A program made the translations under genes and the position numbers. A stretch of 64,000 nucleotides of DNA from Ramazzottius varieornatus. Its lineage: Eukaryota; Tardigrada; Eutardigrada; Parachela; Ramazzottiidae. Shown piece after piece: positions 37,676-47,960 of this stretch. A model generated the notes under the pieces. The model saw only the letters and a list, made by a program, of their open reading frames with translations. It was not told the origin of the DNA and ran no database searches. The stretch spans positions 186,001 through 250,000 of the forward strand of contig BDGG01000013.1 of assembly GCA_001949185.1 (NCBI GenBank), in the 5' to 3' direction. Every line of letters begins with the position of its first letter. Within the stretch, counting starts at the first letter, position 1.

Positions 37676-38127
37676 TACACGCACGACGAGATATTACGGT
37701 AAAAATTACGGGCCAGGCGGCAAAGGCGGAAAAGGCGGCAAATTTACAATTTGTATGAAAGTCAGAAACAAAAATCGCACAGAGGACGTAACGTAGTAAA
37801 ATGCAACCGTAGAAAATTGTCACGGACAGTGGCCATCAGCGGATCAGCGGTGTTACTCTAACGCTTCTGTGCTGCTGTCGACTTTCTCCCGGAGGCAGGA
37901 GAAGCATTGGAATAGTTTGAACTGCTGAAGGTAAAATGAAGATCTGGCTGCTCTAACATTAATATGACAAGCTTCAGTTCCTCGGCCCAATATCCAGCAC
38001 TCATGTACAGCAGTCCAGCCTTCGATGTGGTTTTCACGTGAAGCAAGAATCACCTGCCCGTGCCGCTGTAACGAAAATGCCTGGTCCGTAATTTTTACTC
38101 GCCCGTAATATCTCGTCGTGCGTATAC
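37676..38127. mobile_element. MITE with TACACGCACGACGAG ends
   Basis: About 450 bp with inverted ends of about 45 bp: left ACACGCACGACGAGATATTA CGG, then AAAAATTACGGGCCAGG; the right end is the reverse complement with a four-base insertion. No coding capacity. It lies between the two pogo elements. Two relatives with similar ends and an internal CAACCGTAGAAAATTGT block occur near 58 and 60 kb. Confidence 0.78.
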
Positions 38128-38367
38128 TTCAAATAACGCTTTTGTGCACTCGCTCAGTGCGAAGTATGAAGCCCATGCAGCTACTATTTGTCAGCTTTAT
38201 GGTGTATGTAGGTGCGCGAATTATTTTTCGCCGTACTTTTGGTATTCTTTTCGGACAGTACTTTACCGCCGGTATTACCTGTGAATTTTGCCAGATAACG
38301 ATACTTGCCGAAATACTTTACTTTACCGAGTGCCGAAGAGCCAGTACTGGTTCAACGCTGGTGTATA

Positions 38368-41053
38368 CGAGGGAGAGGTTATTGAGTTAGCCATAACGAC
38401 CTGCGGTTGTTGAGTTAGCCACCGCTGCGGTATGTGGTGGCCCACAGTCAGGGCAACAAGCCAAAAAACGCGGTAAAATCAATACCGCTGTTCTAAACTG
38501 CCGTATGAGGCGCTTACCGCTGTCATAAAGGCTGAAAATTTCGAGAGCCGAATAAACATTTTCTTGACCGGAATGCCCATCGCAGAACTGAAACCCTCGC
38601 ATCATCGTCCTATGAAAACACTTCGTTTGACACCAGATATTATCCACAGAACACTCAGGTAAGCTACTACATAGAACGGCGGAACCTGCATGAATATTCT
38701 AGCTAGAAGCTTTAGTCGTTTTCTGTTTCTTTACGGCACGTGTGCTTTTGAGTGGAGCGCTGTTTAAGACCTCACTTGGGTTCGGGTCTGGTTCCTTGTC
38801 CGACGCTTTTCGCTTCACCGAACGGGGCTTTCTACCCGGAGCGATTTTCGGAGGTTTGGGAATAGCAGCTGGAGCGTGTCGAATTCGGGCTTAGCTTACT
38901 TTCGCCCTTCAACTGGCTGCTAGAGAGGCGGTTCTTGCTCTGGCTGCTGCTCGATTCTTTTCCAGATGGTACTGGAAATTTTCCTCGTTGGTTAAACCTC
39001 CAGCGTCGAGGTTCAGATGCTCGTTCTTCTCGCGACGGACTTTCTTGGGCGCAGCAGCAAACAGCGAAGCCTGCAGCGAAGATGCTAGAACAGAACCTGG
39101 AGTTACACCTCGCTGTTTGAGCCTGATGAATTCTTTGATGTCGTCTTGATCTTTCTGGCCGGCGATGTCAAATTCAGTCATCAAAACGTCAGCCAAACGG
39201 TCAAAGCTGGAGCGATAGTCTTTCGGAGCGGAGTCCGCTGTCTCATCGAGAGGGGTAGGACAATGTCGAGTCTTCACAGTCGCACGAATAACCTTAGGAT
39301 TGAAAGGAATTTCTGAGTCCCGGTTTCTGGAATCCAGAGGTAAGATTCGCCCAGGGTTGAATAAGTGCTGCGGCGAGCACTCTTCAGTGTGAAACCAGTT
39401 TGACGAGATGAGAGAGCAGATTATCTTTGGTGACCTAAAGTTTACAAAACGGAACATTAGTTAGGTGGATTCCACAGAAATTTAAAGCACCAAAGTTTTA
39501 CCAGTCCTCCAATAGCAACACGGCGATGCCTCAAATAATCTCCCCATGCTCTTTTAACTTGCCTAAAGACGGAGACATCAGAAGGCTGCAGATGATTGGT
39601 TCGGCCAGCAGGTAAGGCAAAGACTTACACGATCTTTCCGGTTTCCGCCTCGAAATACTTGATGTATTTCGTCAGAGTGAAGTTGTTGATATGGGAGAAG
39701 TGTCCATCAACGAAAATCACATTCTAAAATTATAATAAGCATGACGTCATACGTCAAAACTAATGCATTCCAGCAAGCCCAACAGAAGACTGCGCAACTC
39801 AAGTATTATTAGATTTCTTACCTTCATTTTGGTCATTGTCGGAAATAAGATCATCTTGATATAGCTTGCGAAATGCATTTGATCCATAGTGCCGGACTCA
39901 TTCACACCCTGTAGCAGTGTCCACCTGTGCCATCCAGACGAGATCAGACGTGACGTTTTCCGGAGAACAGCGCCATAAAAGGAAGCTGGAGTTCAGCCGC
40001 GTTGCCACAAGGTAGGATAGTCACCAATCCTTTCTCTGTTCCGTCGTACTGGGAGTAAACTTGCCTCATTCCTTTCCGTCCAGCGACTCTGTCGAACATC
40101 TCGGCCGTGTTGAACGCATATTCGCCCAAGTTCCAAACTTGATCTGGCTCGTCGAGGAATCCTCCGTTATGAAGCTCCGTCAATTTAGCTGTCCGCCAGC
40201 TCGTGCTTCCACTCTCGTTCCTTCCTTCGGTTATTGGCATGGGTTACTCGTAATGATAGTTGTGGATGTCGCTTGAGGAATCTTCGAAAGTGCTGATCGT
40301 TGAACGCTGCGTGGATGAGGCCTGGAAAAACAAAGGAAATCCATAAGAGCTGACCAAAATTCGAATATTACCTTAAAATTGGGATATATCGGCTTACCAA
40401 GTCGAGTATTCATCTCAATGATTGCTGCGGCACAGTGTTGTCGGTTAAGGAGGATCCCAGTATCTGTACAGCTCAACAGTAAGTCTTCCGGGGCATTTTC
40501 TTCGTGGTGAGGAACTTTAGGCCGTTTTCCATGACTTCCGGTATGTCGACCACTCGACCGATTGTCCAGCGTCTGCCGGTTTACTCCGTATGCCTCCGCA
40601 GTTTCCCGCATTCCCCATCCCACTTCTCTCACCGCATGAACCGCTGCTTGCGTCGTTAACTGCGCATGGACCTCTAGTGCAGTCTTCAACTTGAGAGACG
40701 CCATGTTTCTTCCGACAGAGTTGATAACAAAACTGCTGTACGAAATTTGGCCTCGCAGTGAAAAAAATAATTTTTATTATCATTGAAAACCGCGTCGCCA
40801 GCGCCTCCAATGGCCTTAGTTTCATTTCTGGTCCAGGCTCTCTAACATGGGGTTTGACAGTTTGCCGAACTGTGGATCTTGTGCATGCATTGAGAACCTA
40901 AGCCCATCGCAAGAAGTGCCATTCGACAGCCTGTCATTTTCTCTGTCGAATCATCCAAACATGTGTTAGAATATGTCAGATAGAACGGGCGAAAACAGGT
41001 GGCCAACTCGACAACCGAAGGTTCTTATGGCTAACTCAATAACCTCTCCCTCG
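38368..41053 (-). mobile_element. Pogo-type DNA transposon, second subfamily (copy 2)
   Basis: 2,686 bp between TA at 38366-38367 and 41054-41055. Ends are inverted repeats of about 55 bp: CGAGGGAGAGGTTATTGAGT TAGCC. Each arm has two spaced copies of TTGTTGAGTTAGCCA / TTATTGAGTTAGCCA. The first 12 bases resemble copy 1 but the internal arm repeats differ completely, so this is a different subfamily with its own recognition sites. It carries a decayed transposase on the minus strand. Confidence 0.83.
38909..40704 (-). pseudogene. Diverged pogo-type transposase, decayed
   Basis: Recognisable pieces: N-terminal helix-turn-helix (TAEAYGVNRQTLDNR, 40231-40704), catalytic core (VWNLGEYAFNTAEMFDRVAG and ILPCGNAAELQLPFMALFSG, 39944-40240) and C-terminal region (NAGRILPLDSRNRDSEIPF, 38909-39457). 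The first acidic residue of the DDE triad, D in the neighbour's WNLDEAAF, is G here (WNLGEYAF). The frame also breaks around 40170. It is therefore not functional. Confidence 0.7.
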
Positions 41054-41055
41054 TA

Positions 41056-42252
41056 CTGGTGTTTCTGTAGCTGTAGAAGAAAGCTGTAGAAGAAAGCTGT
41101 AGAAAGCTGTAGAATCCACACAGCAAAGCTTTCGGTCATCCAATTCCTCTTTGTCCGGGGATGTTTTGTCGATCACGACGCCGGAATGTTCAAATTTTTC
41201 ATCCGCTGGAATCGTCTTCGATTCCCCTGTGCATTCGGGACATGTCCAAGCTTCTCTCATTACTTTCGCACCCGTCGAACTAACATAGTCTGCATTGCTG
41301 TCCTCTATCTGATCACACAAATCTACTCGATATCAGGTCCAGTATACATTCCCAGTCCGGCCTACGCCCAGCTTCGTTAGTTAGTCATGGAGGGTTTCAA
41401 GATTTTCGTTATGATTCCGCGCTGAGAAACTTATAATTTGCTCACTGTCTTTACAGCTTATTGCAGCTTACATCATCCACCAGATTCTGGTGTCTGGCGG
41501 CTGGACCCCAAGGTCGAGAGCTGCAGCGAACTCGTGGAGCATCAGCGTTATGCAGAGAATGCAACACACCATTAGATGAAAGCATTGAAACGGCGAACTT
41601 TACAAACACCCCACTCAACAGCTGAGTTATTTGTAGCACGATAGATTCACCGAATTTTTCCCTGGTTTGTCGCCCATCATGCCTTGAAACAAGCCTGCGA
41701 AGAGCTGAAAATCCTATGGGAATAAATCTTGTAATACAGTACGTAGACATACAGTGGTGCAGTAAGTGAGTATCACTGCAACAGACCAGCACAACCCGCG
41801 AGCTTCCGGGTTTTTGGTCTGCTGTGAAACAAAAACGAGATTTCCGAAGCGTACGTACTGGCACTTTCTTCCTATGTGCTGAACGTTTCTCATCTCGGTG
41901 ACTTTGACAGACCTGCACGCCGGACGAGCGTGTGTGCGTGTGTTCTAGGTACCTAACAGCTGTTCCTTCCGCGTGACGATGAAAGATAATTACATAACCA
42001 ACCGCACAGCGTATAGGTCAAAAAACTGGTTATGGCCTTCACTCCGTATGTACCATGTACTGTACTGTACGTTACAACTACGCACATTGCGGTAGCCTGA
42101 ACATACTATGACTGTTACCTTAACTTAGTTCTGGTTATTCGGCACGAGTAGCGTTCGCTTAAGGGGCGCCGCATGCAGTTGCCATCGGCGTTTGCTTTCC
42201 ATTTCCGGAAACTCCCGAGACAGCGACTCAGTCCTGTTTCCCTAAATTCAGC
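41056..42252. other. Region upstream of ADIPOR
   Basis: Begins with a short tandem repeat of AGCTGTAGAAGAA (41068-41116). The remainder, about 1.1 kb, has no recognised gene and probably includes the ADIPOR promoter and 5' UTR. Confidence 0.35.
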
Positions 42253-44504
42253 ATGACGCCCCCTCCTGTTCATGCGCCGGAGAACAATGGAGCTTGGGTT
42301 TGTGCATGTTGGAGTGCGGACAGGACAGCCAGGACATCATGCTGTAAGTCAAGCTGCCGCTGCGGCTTGCGTGCTCGGCGCCCACCAAAACTATCTGACG
42401 GGAATGATGGCCGAGCAGAACAGGCTGATCGTGAGCCCCTCTCCGATGAGAAGTACTCTGCGGACGCGGACAGCCTCCTCGATGAAATCAAGGTAAAGTT
42501 CGACGGTATGCTTGATGTGGCCAGAATTATGTCGTGACTGGACCCGCGCTGTTGCTTTCCCGGCAGGAAGAAGGAAAGGCAGCTTATGCGGCTGGTAAGG
42601 AAATGCTACACGATGCATCGGACAAGGCGCAAGAAGTGATGCGCAAAGTATGGGAAGCGACTCCCTTTTCTCATTTGCCGGACTGGCTGAAAGACAATGA
42701 TTTCCTTCATACCGGACACCGTCCTCAAATTGAGTCCTTTGCTGAGTGTAATATGTCAACTGGGAAACTTCTGGTCGTATGTTGCCCACGAACAACCTCT
42801 TTTTTACGTACGGTAGGTTTTCGCTCCATCTTCAGTATTCACACAGAGACCGGCAACATTTGGACGCATTTAATAGGTAAGATTTGCTTTGTAAGACTTA
42901 AGTTGAGATTACTTTGTAGGCTACTTAAAATGTCATTACTGAAAGGCGTGCATGCTTTTTCGGCCGAAGCAAAGGAGGCACCATTTTTCTCGTCCGGAGA
43001 TGGGCTTTTGATCGTTTCCTCACGGCAAAAACAGGGAGTACGTTGGTGGGCCTCTGTTTGGAATGGCGCGAAGTAATCTCGGGTCGATCATTATCTCGGG
43101 TGGAGCACGTTTCCAGACTATAAAAAGAAAAATTGCGTCGCTTTAGATACGCATCATCTCGAGGTTGTTTGCCGGCCTTGACAGGTCTTCCGTTTGATAA
43201 CTGGAACTTGATAGACAGAAAGTTCTCCGTTCTTCGGGGTAGAACTGAAAGACGTCGTGTCGACCGCGCCGCCAGGCAAACTTTATAAATCGGTACAGTC
43301 TGATCTCAATCTGCGGTTATGTGCGTTGGTTGTTTCATCGTAGGTTGCGTCTTTTTTATCGGTGCGACAGTCTACTTCTTCCTGCCGGTACAAGCCCGCC
43401 CCGAGTTTTCTGTTGGGGATAAAATCGCCTTTGCCGCCTACCTTGCAGCCGCCATCGTTTGTCTGGGCTTTTCTTTTCTCTACCACACTCTCTATTGTCA
43501 CTCACGCAGAGTCGGCCTGATTTTCGGCAAGTAAGTTTGGCCGTTTATGGTACAATAGACAAAAATAGTAGCAGTTTGGCGGGCCACCTTATGAGGGCAT
43601 ACTTTCAGGTTGGACTACTGTGGCATTGCATTGCTGATTTTGGGCTCGATGGTACCTTGGCTGCATTACAGTTTCTACTGCCAAGAGGTGAAGAAATACA
43701 CGTATATCGGCATCCTTTCTGTTTTGGCCATCGGCTGCGTTACCGTTTCCCTATGGGACAAGTTCAGCGAACCTTCATTTCGCCAAGCTCGCGCACGTGG
43801 GTTAGCCAAGAGCTGATGTTGTACTGAAAAAAGAAAAATAACGTTTCTTTTGGTTCGCAGTTATGTTCACTGCGCTTGCGGCCAGTGGGCTCATCCCTAC
43901 TCTTCACTACACCTTCGGTAAGATTTCTGGACGACAAGTGTAAGCTAAACGTGGCTGGACAGGCACGACTGCTCTTGAGCAATATACTAATCTGGTTGTC
44001 TTTTGACCAGAGAGCGGATGGAACAAGGCGGTCAACGAAGGGTCGCTGTACTGGATGTTAGGCATGGGGGCAGTGTACGCACTGAGCGCCGTAAGTACGG
44101 TCGCAGTCATGTTCACCATAGAGGCCTATGTGCTTTCTGAACGGTGCGATCTTCTACCAGTTTCAAAGGCACTGCTTACAGGCTTGTTACGCCTCACGGA
44201 TTCCTGAGAGATGGTATCCCGGACGATTCGATATCTGGGTAAGGTCGTAACGTGTTTGCACATTGTAGTGTCGGTCTCTCAGTGAACGCTCGTCTATTGA
44301 CCACTGCCCCGCAGCCAACATCCGGGAGTCAAGTCAATTTTATTTGTGTCTTCTTTCCAGTTCCATAGCCACCAGATATTTCACGTGCTAGTGGTCTTCG
44401 CAGCGCTTCTTCATTATCGCGGCGTTTCCGTGATGGCCAGCAACCGGTATGCCTTGGGCTTGGTCTGTCCAAACCCGGTGGAAAATATCCGCCTTGCTCA
44501 GTAA
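42253..44504 (+). CDS. ADIPOR: Adiponectin receptor homologue (PAQR family)
   Basis: Nine exons, 42253-42492, 42567-42747, 42817-42876, 43344-43530, 43609-43796, 43861-43917, 44011-44090, 44182-44238 and 44361-44504, all in frame, about 397 residues. The signature HLPDWLKDNDFLHTGHRP is followed by SIFSIHTETGNIWTHLIG and seven hydrophobic segments. The zinc-site residues of AdipoR are present: first His in SFLYHTLYCHS, Asp in KLDYCGIAL, and the pair in FHSHQIFH. PTLHY and ARIPERWYPG-like blocks (SRIPERWYPGRFDIW) are also conserved. In animals these receptors act at the plasma membrane with ceramidase activity and control membrane lipid saturation. Exon 1 (acidic, YSADADSLLDEIK at its end) is the least certain. 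The exon contains a strong internal GTAAGT at 42344, so an extra intron is possible. Confidence 0.92.
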
Positions 44505-44938
44505 AGACATTTGGACGTCTATAACGCGCTGATCGGTCGTCGAGTCTCCATGCCTGCGCGCTCTTTCTTTTGACATAAACCCTCAAAACTGTGCTCCGAA
44601 AAATATTATTCGGTTCCTCACTCCAGATGTGACGGCGGAGATTTCGTAGGCTTCGTCCGCTTGCCAGTGCATTTTGCCCAGTTGTTGAACATGAATTTAA
44701 CTTGATTTGTGTTTGGAGAATTTAATTACCCACCGGTGACGCCATTTCTTCTCGTTGTAGTTTTACAAATTTCTGAAGCCTCAAGGCTCAGCTATTCTAA
44801 ATTGATTTACATTTTTCATCTGCCGCTAACCGTTTCACTGAGATGTGAGTAATGCTACTGGGTCGAATACATAAGAGTCTTCTAGGAAAATGGTGCTGTC
44901 ATTGCATACGTGAAAATTTGCATACTTGACTTAGTTGA
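44505..44938. other. Convergent 3' intergenic region
   Basis: 434 bp between the ADIPOR stop and the GPCR stop. AT-rich, consistent with two 3' UTRs. Nothing else seen. Confidence 0.35.
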
Positions 44939-45931
44939 CTAGCAAGTATAAGTGCGCCGGAATGCAACTCGCAGTTCGGTCAGAGACCAAACGAACCAAA
45001 TAGGATCCATAACTATGTTCAGAGCATTAAATACAGATGCAATCGGATACATATTCGGTATATCGATATTGGAGAGGAGTAACAAACCGTAGTAAACTTG
45101 GGCCGGTGTATAGCAAATAAAGACTGCCATCGTCATGAGAGTCAAGGACAGGAAGCCGTAGTTTACCTGGCGACTCTCAAGACGTGCTCCTGGACCTGTA
45201 CCCGAAGTTACACCGTGGCTGGTGACCACAGCGGTTCCAGATGGTCCATGGCCAGTGTGACCACTGGCAGATGGGCGAACATTGTGGGCTCGCCTTCGCT
45301 TCCATGTCTTGTAGCAGATCACCGGATACACCGATATAACGACCACTTCCGGTAAGTCGTACATCAGTATCTGTGTGGTCCAAGCAAACACTTGCAGCGC
45401 GCCTCCGTTGACCTGACAGCTGTTCGTTTCTCCTGGTAGACGATACCATGAAGCGTCCTGGATGATACCCGGCAAGAAACCCGCATGCAAGTAGATCCAT
45501 GTTGCAGCACAAACACCCAGTGCGAAGCGTTTCCGGTGATAGCGGCGGTAAGACACGGGAAAGGTCACGGCCCAAAGTCGGTTCAAAGCGATCAGTGCAT
45601 GGGAGTTATACATGGCTCCGCCGAAAATCCAGCTAGTGTAGTTGTGGTAGGTACATGCGGCATGTCCCATCCACCAGACAGAATACACATCATTAATCAT
45701 TTCGATGGAATAGAAGAGAAAGGCGTTGCCGAGGTTGGCGACAAAGAGGTTTGCGACGTAAATTGTGAAGGGTGTGAGAAGCGTCCTATCGCGGACGAAA
45801 AGGTAAGGGATACTACCGCTCCCTAAAATTGCACTAATTTGGATGAACAGAGTAGAGCAGGGTGTGAATGTCCAGTTTGGCCCATCTAGTGAAGTGGAAT
45901 TGGTAAGCTGGAACGTGGTGTTGTTGCCCAT
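44939..45931 (-). CDS. Intronless rhodopsin-like (class A) orphan GPCR
   Basis: Single open frame of 330 residues with seven hydrophobic helices and N-terminal glycosylation sites (NNTT, NSTS, NWT). TM3 is preceded by Cys (AACTYHN), and extracellular loop 2 has its partner (SCQVN). The TM3 end is NRLWAVTFPVSYRR, so the usual E/DRY is replaced by NRL. TM7 is LNIVMDPIWFVWSL, so NPxxY is replaced by DPIWF. A Gly/Ser/Pro-rich third intracellular loop (SGHTGHGPSGTAVV) lies between TM5 and TM6. It ends FRRTYTC after an apparent helix 8. I cannot name a ligand class. The intronless structure among intron-rich neighbours suggests retroposition or a lineage-specific intronless GPCR family. Confidence 0.82.
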   Translation of the reverse strand: MGNNTTFQLTNSTSLDGPNWTFTPCSTLFIQISAILGSGSIPYLFVRDRTLLTPFTIYVANLFVANLGNAFLFYSIEMINDVYSVWWMGHAACTYHNYTSWIFGGAMYNSHALIALNRLWAVTFPVSYRRYHRKRFALGVCAATWIYLHAGFLPGIIQDASWYRLPGETNSCQVNGGALQVFAWTTQILMYDLPEVVVISVYPVICYKTWKRRRAHNVRPSASGHTGHGPSGTAVVTSHGVTSGTGPGARLESRQVNYGFLSLTLMTMAVFICYTPAQVYYGLLLLSNIDIPNMYPIASVFNALNIVMDPIWFVWSLTELRVAFRRTYTC

Positions 45932-46229
45932 TCCGACGTCCGCAGTAGTCGGTCAATGTCCAGCACGATTGATTTGCCGAAATAGCGAAGAACCGTCCTG
46001 CCTCCTGTTCTGCAGGTTTCAACAGGAGAATATGAGAGGAATCTTGAAAAGAAGTTCAATACTGAACATCCCAGTGTAAGGTGCTCCTTGCCTTAAACAC
46101 ATAGTTGCGGAACGAATGGGCAAGCCATTTGTTGATCAAGCAAACGCCATGAACGCTTGCAGGGAAAGTTCCATCGATCGTAAGCAAGATCTTTGATGAA
46201 ACAGTGAACTGAACACAAAAATCCAATCA

Positions 46230-46305
46230 TGCAACAGCAAAGCGATAACGGTATTCTAGATCTCTTTAGAACAGGGATTGTTAATGGAAAACTCTCCCGT
46301 TCAAT
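46230..46305. repeat. Dispersed repeat shared with 54893-54965
   Basis: The stretch GCGATAACGGTATTCTAGAT to CTCTCCCGTTCAA matches, at roughly 75-80 percent, GCGATAACGTTATTCTAGTC to CTTCCCGTTGAAC at 54893-54965, in the same orientation. Probably two decayed copies of one transposon; full extent not defined. Confidence 0.5.
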
Positions 46306-47397
46306 GTTCCTGCCGTTTCTGCAGAAACATGGGGGAGGGGAAAAACAAAACTTTCTGAAGCCAGTTTTTGCAGCCTCCGCCGAGTCAATTTCTCTTTATC
46401 GCTGGAGGTGCTCTATCCTTGTCGATCACTTTCCCGCAGAACTGCACAAACAAATCACTCATGATAAATCGACTCAGTTTTTCACTGCACTGTGGATAAA
46501 CTTTGTCATTTTTCATTAAATTCACCACGAACGATATCTGGTAGATGAATCAGTCACCTTCAGAAAATTTTTTTGACAAACGCAAATATGGAACTCGTTG
46601 TCATTTGTCAGCTAGCATTAGCCGAAACAGACTGGCGCTAATTACCGGAATTGTGAATGGTTTGTTAGTGTCAAGTCCCGGCTACAAGCCTCGCGGAACG
46701 CAGTTTTCCTTCCGTTTCCTACAGTTTTGCGGAACTGTTCGTGCAGAGTACACTCTAGAGTTGTCTTGCCACAGTAGTGGCTAGAGTCAACCGAAAAATT
46801 TGGGCTATATAGCGGGAAGCTTTCTTCTTAAGCTTCATTATCCCAGAGTGGTCAGGTCTGTCTTTATTTTTTTGCTGAACAGAAGGATTCTGTACCGGTC
46901 ATAACTGGGAGAAAACAACCAGACAGCGACCATAACTTCGTTTTTGCGCCGCTCTCGATTCGGAGTGCTTTGCGTTGCTCCCGCTTTGCGTTGTCGTCGA
47001 AACATTCCGTTTTTCACTTCAGAATGTCCTGCTGAGTCAAGTCTTCGTCACTGGTAACAATGCGATCTGAGGATCCGTTCACTTTCATTCGGAAACGGGA
47101 GGTCACGGAAAGATAAATTTTGCGTTCATCGTAAGGTGCGCGAAGTAAGCGGGACATCCAAAACCTTGATTTTTTGCCTGCCTGGTTTTTCTGAATGTTC
47201 AGGGAGGGTTTAACGAGACACGTCAAATGATCGTAAGGAGTTTACTACAGGTGGGGAAGGAGCGCATTCGACAAGCTCCCTTTCAACGTTGTTATCCAAC
47301 TTAAGTCTCGGTCTTCAGTGGGGGTCAACTTCCGACCGAAAAATGTCGAGAGCGGAGACGAACTATCCACCTCCCACGGTTCAATTGTTAGCTGCGT

Positions 47398-47527
47398 TGG
47401 GACCATTCAAGTATTACGTAAGATTCGGCAAACCGAATGGATCAAAGCCGCATTCATTGACTTGCTTTGATAAGGGGGTCCATTCGGCACCTTTGATCTT
47501 GTCTTACGTAGTACTTGAATGTTCCCT
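47398..47527. mobile_element. Small foldback element (GGGACCATTCAAGTA arms)
   Basis: Arms of about 40 bp: GGGACCATTCAAGTATTACG TAAGA on the left, and the reverse complement of the right arm reads GGGAACATTCAAGTACTACG TAAGA. Both then run into CCGAATGGA. The central spacer is about 40 bp. No coding capacity. Confidence 0.65.
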
Positions 47528-47756
47528 TTACTGTTAGAAACGAAGCATATCTTTGCGCCTGTGTGGGATATGTCGACCTCTTGAGAAAATGCAAACACTT
47601 GAATCGCCCAAAATTTCAGTAATCCATGATTCATATAAAACGATTCCTGCCCTACCCCGAAGCTGAGAAACTGAGTCGTTGGAATGCCAAACGATAGCCA
47701 AGAGCTGGCAGAGTGACTAGAAAAAAAGTTCAGGACAAACGCACAAGAGGGAATAT

Positions 47757-47816
47757 AACTATAAATTGTTGAAGTTGAGGCGGTTTTAGGAGTGACAAGT
47801 CATACTTCCGCACCTT
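47757..47816. repeat. Inverted partner of 52776-52840
   Basis: The sequence ending GTTTTAGGAGTGACAAGTCA TACTTCCGCACC is repeated in inverted orientation at 52776-52840 (about 80 percent identity over 60 bp or more). The core ACAAGTCATACTTCCGCACC recurs at 55345-55364. Could be the ends of a roughly 5-kb element or independent small copies. Confidence 0.5.
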
Positions 47817-47960
47817 ATAGCAAGAACGCTGGTGATGGTGACCAGTATGCAGATCCAGACCAGTACCCAGACCGTGTGCGGAGACGCGAGAATAGTCTGC
47901 TCCTCTAGCGTGTGCTGCGAAGTAGAGGTAGTTTGGTTCAGTGCTAAGACATTAATCTTC
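47817..47960 (-). other. Possible exon with a C-terminal membrane helix
   Basis: Minus-strand frame LNQTTSTSQHTLEEQTILAS, then PHTVWVLVWICILVTITSVL, then AIR. The second part is a strong membrane helix after a potential glycosylation site. No splice partner was found and the family is unknown. A chance open frame is possible. Confidence 0.25.
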
